Source: Lachnospiraceae bacterium UBA1729
GTDB lineage: Bacteria > Bacillota > Clostridia > Lachnospirales > Lachnospiraceae
Length of the DNA stretch: 56,618 nucleotides
NCBI GenBank assembly: GCA_002315945.1
Contig: DCIJ01000042.1
Span: forward strand, 1 to 56,618
Reading direction: 5' to 3'
Below, in pieces: positions 35,073-43,733 of the stretch; positions within the stretch are counted from its first letter, which is position 1; the number at the start of each line of letters is the position of its first letter. The notes beneath the pieces were generated by a model. The model did not search any database. It worked only from the letters and a program-made list of their open reading frames with translations, and was not told the origin of the DNA. The translations under genes and the position numbers were made by a program.

Positions 35073-36119
35073 TTACTTAGCTGCGTCGCCCATAACTTCT
35101 TCGTAGTTTTCAGGAGTAACAACTATAGCATCTACTGCCTTCTCAAGTGGTACATCCTTGCCATCGATGAGGTCAAATACTGCTTCTACAGAACCACGGC
35201 CAATACCTAACTCTGAGAAGTATGCTGCTGCCTTCATGCAGCTGTCCTTCTTAAACTCATCCTTTGCCATGTAAGCACCAAGACCTACTACGCATGCATC
35301 CTTGTCAAGACTTGCAGTTTCAAGAGCTCTTACTGCACCTACAGTACCTTCTTCGTTAGCACCTGTAACAATCCACTTCTTAATCTGAGGGTTACCTGTG
35401 ATAATAGCTGCTGCTGTTGTATTTCCCTTATCAGTTGTTCCATCATAATCTGCATAGAATAATCTTCCATCTTTTTCAATCTGGGGATTCTTTGCCATGA
35501 TTGCATCATATTCACCATCTGTACGAGGAACACAGCTTGATACTGTACTCATAGTCATAAGAAGGAGTCCGCATTCAGCATCATCAGCAAGTCCGTTGCT
35601 TGCAAGATATTCATTAATCCATTCACCATTTGCAAATCCGATGTTATAACCATTGATTCCAACCCAGGGAACCAGCTTCTCGCCGTTCATCTCAAGGCCA
35701 TCATCTGCTGCAACAATAGGAATACCAGCTTCCTTGCAGGTATCAACTACAGCCTGTGACAAGGTCTGATCAGGTATACATGTAACGATACCGTCAGCAT
35801 TATTTGCGATAGCATTATTAATATCATTAAGATACTGTTCAGGGCTCATCTTAGAGTCTACATAGTAGAATTCTCCGCCAGCTTCTTCAACTGCTGCCTT
35901 AGCTGCCTCACCTTCGTTAATGAACCAGCTCTGATCACCAGCCTTATAGATTCCATAGATTACAAGCTTTCCATCACCATTTCTGTCGTGAGTTACTGCT
36001 GAAGCTTTAGCAGGCTCATCTTTTGCAGGAGCTGCTGCCTCTTCTTTTGCTGCGCCACATGCAGTGAGTGATAAAACCATTACTGCCGCCAATACAACTG
36101 ATACTAGTTTGCGTTTCAT
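35073..36119 (-). CDS. Monosaccharide-binding lipoprotein, AraF-like
   Basis: 348 residues from the ATG at 36119, which has AAGGAGG upstream. Signal peptide KRKLVSVVLAAVMVLSLTAC with lipobox LTAC; Ala/Glu/Pro linker; then a periplasmic-binding-protein type 1 domain (LVIYGIYKAGDQSWFINEGEA, in part; GIVTCIPDQTLSQAV; IPIVAADDGLEM; KKWIVTGANEEGTVGAVRAL). The overall pattern is closest in my recall to the L-arabinose-binding protein AraF, so arabinose, or galactose, is the likely ligand. Third gene of its operon, 105 bp after the permease. Confidence 0.8.
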   Translation of the reverse strand: MKRKLVSVVLAAVMVLSLTACGAAKEEAAAPAKDEPAKASAVTHDRNGDGKLVIYGIYKAGDQSWFINEGEAAKAAVEEAGGEFYYVDSKMSPEQYLNDINNAIANNADGIVTCIPDQTLSQAVVDTCKEAGIPIVAADDGLEMNGEKLVPWVGINGYNIGFANGEWINEYLASNGLADDAECGLLLMTMSTVSSCVPRTDGEYDAIMAKNPQIEKDGRLFYADYDGTTDKGNTTAAAIITGNPQIKKWIVTGANEEGTVGAVRALETASLDKDACVVGLGAYMAKDEFKKDSCMKAAAYFSELGIGRGSVEAVFDLIDGKDVPLEKAVDAIVVTPENYEEVMGDAAK

Positions 36120-36224
36120 AAAAATAAATCCTCCTTCATTTACCATTTCATAATGTTTTTTATTCAGGTTCTTACCCCCTGTATTATTACGAAGCCTGCA
36201 GTACCTCGCTATAATCATATAAAA

Positions 36225-37205
36225 TTAACCATTCTTCTTTGAAAGCTCTAAAAGCTTCTGATCATTTCTTGTCTTTCTAATGTAATCTGCTGTCAATGCA
36301 AACAGTAGCAGTGCACCACGTGCTACATACTGCCAGAATGATGATACATTGACCATTGTAAGTCCGGTGTTAAAGGACTGAATAAGTAGTACTCCAATTA
36401 CAGTTCCAAGCATATTTCCTACACCACCCGAAAACGATACTCCACCAAGGATTACCGCTGTGATGGCATCAAACTCCAGGTTGATATTAGCTGCCGGCTG
36501 ACCGGAATTCATACGTCCTGCAAAAATAACTCCTCCGATACCGCACATGATGCCCATCATGATAAAAGAGATTGTTACTATTCGCTGAGGATTAAGTCCT
36601 GCCAAACGCGCAGCCTGTGGGTTTCCACCAATTGCATATACGCTTCTACCAAATTTTGTCTTGGCCAGAATGAATCCAAATACTACAAATGCTATAAGCA
36701 TAATCCATACAGAAATAGGAAGGCCCAGAAATCTGTCCTTTCCAATAGCTATGAAGGTCGCATCCGTAATTGCAACCGGCTTTCCATCACAGATAATGTA
36801 GGCAAAACCTCTTATGATAGCCTGAGTAACCAAAGTTGCAATAAAAGCCTCCAAATGAATCCTGTTAACCATGAAGGCGTTGAACATACCAACCAGTGAA
36901 CACACCACAAGTGTAACTATCATTGCCAGCCAGAAGTTCATTCCAAAGTTTGTTACTAACAAGGCTGACAGAACTCCGGCAAACGCACACAGAGAGCCAG
37001 GACACAGATCGTTTTGCAGCTCAATGATCAGATATGTGTGGGCCACAGCTACCAGTCCAACCAGTGCAGCAGCTGTCAGGATATTAACCATGTTGGTGGT
37101 TGTAAAATAGTTCCTATTGAGTCCTGAAAATACTCCCACTACTATAAGCCAGGCAATTATCAGCACCAGGATATTGCCATTAATTTTAATTTTTCCAGTT
37201 TTCAT
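36225..37205 (-). CDS. Monosaccharide ABC permease (AraH/RbsC/MglC-type)
   Basis: 326 residues, about eight to ten membrane helices. CUT2 permease signatures: AVAHTYLIIELQNDLCPGS, YAIGGNPQAARLAGLNPQRI and AVILGGVSFSGGVGNMLGT. Forms the membrane channel of the importer with the ATPase encoded 4 bp upstream. GGAGG ribosome binding site 13 nt before the ATG. The lipoprotein gene follows after 105 bp without an obvious hairpin. Confidence 0.92.
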   Translation of the reverse strand: MKTGKIKINGNILVLIIAWLIVVGVFSGLNRNYFTTTNMVNILTAAALVGLVAVAHTYLIIELQNDLCPGSLCAFAGVLSALLVTNFGMNFWLAMIVTLVVCSLVGMFNAFMVNRIHLEAFIATLVTQAIIRGFAYIICDGKPVAITDATFIAIGKDRFLGLPISVWIMLIAFVVFGFILAKTKFGRSVYAIGGNPQAARLAGLNPQRIVTISFIMMGIMCGIGGVIFAGRMNSGQPAANINLEFDAITAVILGGVSFSGGVGNMLGTVIGVLLIQSFNTGLTMVNVSSFWQYVARGALLLFALTADYIRKTRNDQKLLELSKKNG

Positions 37206-37209
37206 TGTC

Positions 37210-38709
37210 TTAGTTTTCCTCCATCATTCCCAAGCCTAACAGCTTATCTTCGGTGGCATCCTCTCTCATTACTTCTCCTGATATCTTTCTGGATCTCATA
37301 ACTATTATTCTGTCTGACAGACCCATAACTTCAGGAAGTTCCGAGGATATAAGAATGATTCCCAGTCCCTGCTTCGCAAATTCACAAATCATGCTATAGA
37401 ACTCAGCCTTGGCACCTATATCTATACCCTTTGTAGGCTCATCCAGTATCAGAACCTTGGGCATTGTAGCCATCCACCTTGCAACAATGCACTTCTGCTG
37501 ATTACCACCTGACAACTCTACTATTTTCTTTTCAGGATTTGGGGTTTTGATGTTGAAATCCTTAATTCCTTTAACTGCTGCCTCATCCTCATCTTTTTTC
37601 GAAATAACACCAAATTTGTTGGCATGCATATCCAACAGGGAAATGTTGATATTATCTCTTACACTCAGGTTGGCAAGAATACCCTGCGTCTTTCTGTCCT
37701 CCGGTACCAGAACTATTCCCTTCTTTTGTGCTTCCCCTGGTGACTTGCACTTGATTCTTTCTCCATCCAGGTACACTTCCCCTGACAGCATCCTGTCGGC
37801 TCCGATAATAGCTCTCATGGTTTCTGTCCGTCCTGCACCAACCAGTCCCGAAAAACCAAGCACCTCACCCTTGTGAAGGGTAAATGAGACATCTTCCACA
37901 TAGTCGCTGGACAGATTTTTTACTTCCAGCAAAACATCTCCTATCTCTTTGTTTCTATCCAGTTCAGAGTATACAGAACCCAGATCTCTGCCAACCATCA
38001 GCCTGATAAGTTCATCTCCATCCGTCTCTTTTGTGACCTTGGTGGTTACGTATTTTCCATCCTTAAATATGGCCACCTTATCTGTAATTTCATTTATCTC
38101 ACTCATTCTGTGGGATACATAGATTACTATTTTTTTCTCCTCTTTAAGTTTTCTAATAATCTTAAAAAGTGATTCAATCTCCGCATCTGACAGACTAGCT
38201 GTTGGCTCGTCAAAGCATATTACCTTGAGGTTATCACGGCTGTAGGCTTTCATTATCTCAACCATCTGCTGATATGCAATTGAAAGATTCTTTACTTTTT
38301 CTGATGGCTTAAGCGGGAGTCCAAAGTCATCAATGATTTTTGCAGCCCGTTCATTGGCTTTCTTGCTGTCTATCACGCCAAATTTGTTCGAAGGCATCCT
38401 CCCCAGATATATATTCTCAGCAATTGAAAGCTCCGGAAGTATCTGTCTTTCCTGATAGATAATGCTTATTCCTGCCTCTATTGCTTCATGAGGATTTTTG
38501 AAATGAGCCTCCTCACCATTTATCAAATATTGCCCTTCATCCGGCTGATAATCCCCGTTAAGAGTTTTTAGCAGTGTGGATTTCCCAGCTCCGTTCTCGC
38601 CCAGGAATGCAAGCACTTCTCCACCGAAAGCCTTAAAACTCACCTGGTCCAGAGCTTTAACGCCCGGAAAATACTTGGTAATATTCCGGAACTCCAGTGT
38701 GTCCACCAT
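37210..38709 (-). CDS. Monosaccharide ABC ATPase, double domain (AraG/RbsA/MglA-type)
   Basis: 499 residues from the ATG at 38709 (a GTG precedes it by one codon; AGGAGG is 7 nt from the ATG). Two ATPase halves: Walker A GENGAGKSTLLKTLNG, Walker B VICFDEPTASLSDAE in the first; in the second GLVGAGRTETMRAI with a degenerate P-loop and ELSGGNQQKCIVARW signature with VLILDEPTKGID. This asymmetry is usual for the family. Energises the AraFH-like importer; first gene of the operon. Confidence 0.93.
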   Translation of the reverse strand: MVDTLEFRNITKYFPGVKALDQVSFKAFGGEVLAFLGENGAGKSTLLKTLNGDYQPDEGQYLINGEEAHFKNPHEAIEAGISIIYQERQILPELSIAENIYLGRMPSNKFGVIDSKKANERAAKIIDDFGLPLKPSEKVKNLSIAYQQMVEIMKAYSRDNLKVICFDEPTASLSDAEIESLFKIIRKLKEEKKIVIYVSHRMSEINEITDKVAIFKDGKYVTTKVTKETDGDELIRLMVGRDLGSVYSELDRNKEIGDVLLEVKNLSSDYVEDVSFTLHKGEVLGFSGLVGAGRTETMRAIIGADRMLSGEVYLDGERIKCKSPGEAQKKGIVLVPEDRKTQGILANLSVRDNINISLLDMHANKFGVISKKDEDEAAVKGIKDFNIKTPNPEKKIVELSGGNQQKCIVARWMATMPKVLILDEPTKGIDIGAKAEFYSMICEFAKQGLGIILISSELPEVMGLSDRIIVMRSRKISGEVMREDATEDKLLGLGMMEEN

Positions 38710-38795
38710 CACTCATCCTCCTTCTCGTAAAAATTAGTAAGTGTTTTCTTCAACTCTGATATCATCATAGCTTTCATTTTCTTTCATGTAATTAA

Positions 38796-38850
38796 ACAAA
38801 ATTGCGTGTCAGTTGCAAAAAATTGCTTTTTCAAGCCGCCGCAAAATTGC
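38796..38850. promoter_or_regulatory. Three copies of a CAAAATTGC-like motif upstream of the AraG-like gene
   Basis: ACAAAATTGC (38796-38805), GCAAAAAATTGC (38815-38826) and GCAAAATTGC (38841-38850) lie in the 264-bp region before the importer operon, same orientation, centres 20 and 25 bp apart. Direct repeats of this kind suit an AraC-type activator. A clear promoter was not resolved here (TTGCAA-N17-TTAATT is possible). Confidence 0.45.
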
Positions 38851-38852
38851 GC

Positions 38853-38889
38853 AAAAAAAGAAATCCTTCCACTGTTTTGGTTGGATTTC
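38853..38889 (-). terminator. Intrinsic terminator of the rarA operon
   Basis: Minus-strand stem GAAATCC/GGATTTC (7 bp) with an inner CCA/TGG pair, followed by seven U. It lies 85 bp after the rarA stop, before the AraG-like gene. Confidence 0.78.
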
Positions 38890-38973
38890 ACAATATTAAA
38901 ATTCTGCTTTTATTTACTTTTCACAAATCATCACAACACTTAAGTATACATCCCTCGCATTTGCAAATTTTGC

Positions 38974-40302
38974 TTATTTTGAAGCATCCTTTTTGATTTT
39001 CTTCATATGCTCCTTGATTTTCACTTCGTATCCCAGGTCACCCGGCCTGTAAAATTCCTTACCATTTAGTTCGTAGGGTAGGTACTGCTGCTCCACATAA
39101 TGGTTTGGATAATCATGTGCATATTTATAACCCACTCCATGCCCCAGCTTGGCACTGCCCTTGTAATGAGCATCCTGCAGATGGGTTGGTATTGGCAAAT
39201 TGCCTGTTTCCCTGACAGTATTCATAGCATCTCCTATTGCATTGACAGCCGAATTAGACTTGGGTGCTGTAGCCAGATAGGCAACTGCCTGAGCCAGAAT
39301 TATCTGGGCCTCCGGCATTCCCACTCTCTCCACCGCCTGAGCTGCGCTGACCGCAACACTTAAGGCCTGGGGATCTGCATTGCCGATATCCTCGCTGGCA
39401 CTAATCATAATTCTTCTGGAGATAAAAGTCACGCTTTCACCTGCATACAGCATTTTTGCAAGATAATATATGGCTGCATCAGGGTCCGAGCCTCTGATAC
39501 TCTTAATAAATGCCGAGATGGTATCATAGTGGTTGTCTCCACCCTTATCATATTTAATCACCCTCTTCTGGGCGCATTCTGAGGCCACATCCAGAGTAAT
39601 ATGTATCAAGCCGTCGTCACTTCTTTCGGTGGTCATTACGCCCAGCTCAATTGCATTAAGAGCACTCCTGGCATCGCCTCCGGCCATATCGGCTAAGAAT
39701 TCCAGGGCATCCTCATCTATTATGGCTTTGAAGGCTCCCAGCCCCTTTTCCCTGTCCTCCAGAGCCCTTGTTATCAGCGCCTTTACATCATCCATTTCCA
39801 GTGGCTTTAATTCAAATATTATTGATCTGGATATAAGCGCTCCATTCACTTCAAAATATGGATTTTCAGTAGTTGCCCCTACTAACACTATGGTTCCATC
39901 TTCAACAAATGGAAGCAGATAATCCTGTTGCCCCTTATTAAATCTGTGAATCTCATCAATAAACAGAATGGTTTTTTTGCCATACATACCCTGGAGCTGT
40001 TTGGCCTTTTCAACCACCTCCTCCATATCCTTCTTGCCCGCCACCGTTGCATTAATCTGTGTAAATTCTGCTTTGGTTGAATTAGCAATCACCCTGGCCA
40101 GAGTTGTCTTACCTGTTCCCGGCGGTCCATAAAAAATGACAGAACTCAGCTTATCAGCCTGAATAGCCCGATATAACAGCTTGTCCTTGCCCACAATATG
40201 TTGCTGTCCCACCACCTCATCCAGTGTCAGGGGACGCATTCTGGCAGCCAGAGGAGATTCCTTCTCCTGGGTCTGCTCTCTCATATATGAAAATAAATCC
40301 AC
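38974..40302 (-). CDS. rarA: Replication-associated recombination ATPase RarA/MgsA
   Basis: 442 residues, start GTG (40300-40302), sharing bases with the upstream stop (TAGTG); GGAG ribosome binding site inside the upstream gene. AAA+ clamp-loader-like: YGPPGTGKTTLARVIA Walker A, ILFIDEIHRFNKGQQDYLLP Walker B, GATTENPYFEVNGALISR sensor 1, and the C-terminal tetramerisation domain (SFIKSIRGSDPDAAIYYLAKML and LPIPTHLQDAHYKGS; in part). Acts at stalled forks and on single-stranded DNA gaps. The N-terminus MDLFSYMREQTQEKESPLAARM matches the family, supporting the GTG. Confidence 0.95.
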   Translation of the reverse strand: MDLFSYMREQTQEKESPLAARMRPLTLDEVVGQQHIVGKDKLLYRAIQADKLSSVIFYGPPGTGKTTLARVIANSTKAEFTQINATVAGKKDMEEVVEKAKQLQGMYGKKTILFIDEIHRFNKGQQDYLLPFVEDGTIVLVGATTENPYFEVNGALISRSIIFELKPLEMDDVKALITRALEDREKGLGAFKAIIDEDALEFLADMAGGDARSALNAIELGVMTTERSDDGLIHITLDVASECAQKRVIKYDKGGDNHYDTISAFIKSIRGSDPDAAIYYLAKMLYAGESVTFISRRIMISASEDIGNADPQALSVAVSAAQAVERVGMPEAQIILAQAVAYLATAPKSNSAVNAIGDAMNTVRETGNLPIPTHLQDAHYKGSAKLGHGVGYKYAHDYPNHYVEQQYLPYELNGKEFYRPGDLGYEVKIKEHMKKIKKDASK

Positions 40303-41558
40303 TAATTTTCTCCGTTCATACTTATATCTGGTTTCCAGCTATCCTGGCCATCCACAACAGGTTCCTCTACCGTATGCTTGCCTCTTTTCTCCTGAGCTTC
40401 CGAATCTGCTGAATCTGTAGTATTTTCAGCACCTGCGGCATCTGCCGTGCCTTCAGCATTTTCAGCGTCTTCACCTGCGTCAGCTTCCTTGCTTACTATC
40501 TTGAAAAAGCTATGGGTTGTAAGTGCATCGTCATGAATCATGGCGACATTCTCCCACACTTTGTTATTCATCTTCTTTACCAGGCCTTCTGCAAAAGTAT
40601 CATATTCTTTTTCAAAAGCAAGCTTTCTTCGTTCCTCGAGGATTCTGATTTTATTAATTTCAGTTTCAGCCTGGTTATTTGTGGATACACATTTTAAAAT
40701 ATATAACCCTTCCGACGCCTCCAGCACTTCACTAATCTCATTTTTATCAAGACCAAAAACTGCTTCTTCAAATCCACTGTCTCGCTCACCACGTCCAATA
40801 GAGACGGTCATTTCCTCTGCCTGATTATACTGGGCAGACAGAGATTCAAAACTTTCCTCTTCGCCTATTCTTCCTCTTATTTCCTCTGCTTTTCTAAGGG
40901 CCTCATCCTTCTTATCCTGAGCGTAATGAATCAGATTCCCCTTTTCATCCTCTTCTGCGGTTCTAAGAAATATCTGTTCCACCAAAACCTTGCGGGCTTC
41001 ATCATCGCTGATTTCAGGATTGATGTCTGCAATTATGGATTCATACAATTTGTCTGCCAGCATATACTCTTGGCACATGGTGGTCAGCGTTGTAATATCT
41101 ATTCCAAGTATTTTTACTTCTTCTTCAGTAAGACTGTCAAAATATCTGTTAGCCCTGGTCAGTGCCTGTTCTCTTTCTTCCTCATCCAGACCAAGACCAT
41201 AGGAAGCCGCCAGTATATTCATTGTCTTCACCTGAGAAATCCTGGAGAGGGCCACGTCCTTAACACTGTCCTCCAGTGTCCTGCCGTCCACCTCTTTTTT
41301 CCAGATTCCAGTACCCATGTTAGCTTCATATTCCTTCTGAATATTGGTCAGATAAACCATATATTCCGAAAGCTTACAGGACACATCTTCAATACGAAAC
41401 AGCTCATCTGCCCCAAAGCCATGAGTCAGCACAAGGATTCTGTCACCCTTAGCTTTTTCCTCAGACTCATCCTTTCCACATCCACCGATGAACAGAGCAC
41501 TCAATATGCAAATAATTGTTACGGTTATTACTTTCTTCATCAAATTAAAATTTGTCAC
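40302..41558 (-). CDS. Parvulin-type (SurA/PrsA-like) peptidyl-prolyl isomerase lipoprotein
   Basis: 418 residues if started at the GTG (41558), 412 from the ATG at 41540; neither has a strong ribosome binding site. Signal peptide KKVITVTIICILSALFIGGC with lipobox IGGC. Helical SurA_N-like region (about 60-200), then a parvulin domain at about 200-310 (YAQDKKDEALRKAEEIRGR, ERDSGFEEAVFGLDKNEIS, GLYILKCVS). Low-complexity Ala/Glu/Asp tail (about 370-400). Extracytoplasmic folding helper for secreted proteins. The start lies in a 19-bp repeat. Confidence 0.8.
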   Translation of the reverse strand: MTNFNLMKKVITVTIICILSALFIGGCGKDESEEKAKGDRILVLTHGFGADELFRIEDVSCKLSEYMVYLTNIQKEYEANMGTGIWKKEVDGRTLEDSVKDVALSRISQVKTMNILAASYGLGLDEEEREQALTRANRYFDSLTEEEVKILGIDITTLTTMCQEYMLADKLYESIIADINPEISDDEARKVLVEQIFLRTAEEDEKGNLIHYAQDKKDEALRKAEEIRGRIGEEESFESLSAQYNQAEEMTVSIGRGERDSGFEEAVFGLDKNEISEVLEASEGLYILKCVSTNNQAETEINKIRILEERRKLAFEKEYDTFAEGLVKKMNNKVWENVAMIHDDALTTHSFFKIVSKEADAGEDAENAEGTADAAGAENTTDSADSEAQEKRGKHTVEEPVVDGQDSWKPDISMNGEN

Positions 41559-41607
41559 TGTATTCTCATTTTGTCACTACATTTTCATTCTGTCACTATT
41601 TTATATT
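41551..41607. repeat. Three tandem 19-bp units around the parvulin gene start
   Basis: Plus-strand units 41551-41569, 41570-41588 and 41589-41607 share TGTCACT at the same place; the first two are 16 of 19 identical and the third is more diverged. On the minus strand each gives GTGACA every 19 bp, and the last GTG is the first possible start codon of the parvulin gene. The third unit overlaps the stop of the enzyme gene upstream. Confidence 0.7.
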
Positions 41608-42542
41608 TTTTCCCAGTCTGGAGCAAAGAGTCCTGCCGCTCCACCAGTGTGAACAAACAGCACATTATCATCAGGCCCAAAACACCCTTTTCTGGCTCTC
41701 TTCACAAGTCCGGCAAAAGCCTTGCCCGTATAACATGTATCCAGTACAATTCCCTCCAGTCTCATCATCAAGGATATGGCTTCGATGCCTTCCTTGGACG
41801 GGATAGAGTATCCAGGTCCCGCCATTAACTCCAGGTCAATCTCCGGAATATCAACATCTGCACCCAGTAGCTCACCGGTCTCTTCCATAATCCCACCAAC
41901 TATCTTCTCAAAGGGATCTGTGTCCACCGCTACAGATATAACTCTTGTATCAGGCATAAATATCCTGGCTCCCAGTGTTGAACCTGCACTGGTTCCGCCA
42001 GACCCACAGGGAACCACTATATGACTAAATTCAATTCCCGACTGGGCTATCTCCTTCATACAGTCAATATATCCTAATGAACCCAACCCCGTAGATCCTC
42101 CGCAGGGTATCTTGTATACTTCTTTACCTTTTTGGGCAGCTATCTCATCCATTCTTTTATATACATCATCATAGCTGTCCGAGTCTACGAATTCCACCTC
42201 CACGCCCATCAGGTGGTTTAATATCTGATTTCCCTTTAGCTCAGTGATACCACGTTTTTTCAAAACCAGGACACATTCCATTCCACATTTCAGGGCACAG
42301 GCCGCTGTAAGCATAGCATGATTGGACTGAGCCTGTCCTGTAGTCATTACCAGCTCGTACCCCTTTTTCTTGGCATCCATCAGGAGGTACTCAAGCTTAC
42401 GTACCTTGTTTCCTCCCAGCATTACTCCACACATGTCGTCACGTTTTATCCAGACATTAGTGCCCAGTTCTCTGCTCATATTTTCCAGTTTATACAATGG
42501 AGTTGGAAAAAGCCCCAGACTAATCTTCTCAAAAGTATTCAT
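41601..42542 (-). CDS. D-cysteine desulfhydrase / ACC deaminase-family PLP enzyme
   Basis: 313 residues, fold type II. N-terminal LGLFPTPLYKLENMSRELG, VWIKRDDMCGVMLGGNKVRKLEYLL with the PLP lysine in GGNKVRKLE, TTGQAQSNHA phosphate/substrate loop, and PCGSGGTSAGSTLG phosphate cup. Members degrade D-cysteine to pyruvate, sulfide and ammonia (DcyD) or open ACC; the sequence alone does not separate them, D-cysteine is more usual in gut bacteria. AGGGATAGT ribosome binding site; separated from ilvE by a terminator. Confidence 0.85.
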   Translation of the reverse strand: MNTFEKISLGLFPTPLYKLENMSRELGTNVWIKRDDMCGVMLGGNKVRKLEYLLMDAKKKGYELVMTTGQAQSNHAMLTAACALKCGMECVLVLKKRGITELKGNQILNHLMGVEVEFVDSDSYDDVYKRMDEIAAQKGKEVYKIPCGGSTGLGSLGYIDCMKEIAQSGIEFSHIVVPCGSGGTSAGSTLGARIFMPDTRVISVAVDTDPFEKIVGGIMEETGELLGADVDIPEIDLELMAGPGYSIPSKEGIEAISLMMRLEGIVLDTCYTGKAFAGLVKRARKGCFGPDDNVLFVHTGGAAGLFAPDWEKI

Positions 42543-42588
42543 ACTATCCCTATCCCGTTAAAAACGCGCACTATCAGGCGTACTTTTT

Positions 42589-42616
42589 AAAAAGGGCCGC
42601 CCCAAAAGGCAGCCCT
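42589..42616 (-). terminator. Intrinsic terminator after ilvE
   Basis: Minus-strand 9-bp stem AGGGCTGCC/GGCGGCCCT (one G-U pair), 6-nt loop, then UUUU followed by A. It lies 64 bp after the ilvE stop. Confidence 0.7.
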
Positions 42617-42679
42617 GCATAATTATTTTTTCACAGTGTCACACGCTTCGCGAGTGTCCTTATGCAATATATAAAAGTA

Positions 42680-43705
42680 TTATTTAATCTCTACAATCCA
42701 GCCTTCTGGAGCTTCGAGTCTGCCCATCTGAATTCCTGTAAGAGTATCATACAGCTTCTTGGTAACAGGTCCCATCTCGTCCATACCTGCAGGCAGGCAG
42801 ATTTCTGTACCATGATCAAAAATCTTTCCAACAGGAGAGATAACCGCTGCAGTTCCGCACAGACCAGCTTCAGCAAAGTCCTTAAGCTCTTCCTTAAATA
42901 CTTCTCTTTCTTCTACTTCCATACCAAGGATTTCCTTGGCTACGTAGCAGATAGAACGACGTGTGATTGAAGGAAGAATTGTGCTTGACTTAGGAGTAAC
43001 CAGCTTGCCATCCTTGGTAATAAAGATGAAGTTAGCTCCACCTGTCTCTTCAACCTTGGTTCTGGTTGCTGAGTCAAGATACATATTCTCAGCGAAGCCT
43101 TCCTCATGAGCAGTTACAATTGCATGTAAGCTCATTGCATAGTTAAGACCAGCCTTGATATGTCCTGTTCCATTTGGTGCTGCACGGTCAAAATCAGAAA
43201 TCTTGATTACGATAGGCTTAGCGCCACCCTTGAAGTAAGGGCCTACAGGAGTAGTAAGAATTCTGAACTGATATTCATCTGCAGGCTTAACACCGATAAC
43301 AGGGTTTGAACCAAACATATATGGTCTGATGTATAATGAAGCGCCACTTCCAAAAGGAGGTACATATGCTTCGTTAGCTTTTACTACCTGCTTAACAGCT
43401 TCAATGAACTTGTCCTCAGGGAATACAGGCATCTCAAGTCTCTTAGCAGAATCTGCCATGCGGCTTGCATTCAGGTCAGGACGGAAAACCACTGTTCTTC
43501 CATCTTCTGTAGTATAAGCCTTCATTCCTTCGAATACTGTCTGTGCATACTGAAGTACACCAGCGCACTCGTTCAGAACAATGTTAGCATCTGTTGTAAG
43601 CTCACCATCGTCCCACTTTCCATCCTTAAAATTTGAAACAAAACGGTAATCTGTAGTGATATATCCAAATCCAAGATTACCCCAGTCGATATCTTTTTTA
43701 GCCAT
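42680..43705 (-). CDS. ilvE: Branched-chain amino acid aminotransferase
   Basis: 341 residues, fold type IV PLP enzyme of the eukaryote-like IlvE length. Motifs: VLNECAGVLQYAQTVFEGMKA, RPDLNASRMADSAKRL, GTGHIKAGLNYAMSLHA with the PLP lysine, and EETGGANFIFI. Makes Val, Leu and Ile from their 2-oxo acids, or the reverse. Starts 28 bp after the gpmI stop with GAGG ribosome binding site; likely co-transcribed with gpmI. Confidence 0.95.
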   Translation of the reverse strand: MAKKDIDWGNLGFGYITTDYRFVSNFKDGKWDDGELTTDANIVLNECAGVLQYAQTVFEGMKAYTTEDGRTVVFRPDLNASRMADSAKRLEMPVFPEDKFIEAVKQVVKANEAYVPPFGSGASLYIRPYMFGSNPVIGVKPADEYQFRILTTPVGPYFKGGAKPIVIKISDFDRAAPNGTGHIKAGLNYAMSLHAIVTAHEEGFAENMYLDSATRTKVEETGGANFIFITKDGKLVTPKSSTILPSITRRSICYVAKEILGMEVEEREVFKEELKDFAEAGLCGTAAVISPVGKIFDHGTEICLPAGMDEMGPVTKKLYDTLTGIQMGRLEAPEGWIVEIK

Positions 43706-43733
43706 TGTTTTTTCCTCGATTCCTTTTTTATTT

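Noticed and set aside
40926..41828. A 300-codon plus-strand open frame opposite the parvulin and desulfhydrase genes
   Set aside because: It runs antisense across two well-supported genes, has no recognisable domain or ribosome binding site, and its composition is that of a reverse-frame shadow.
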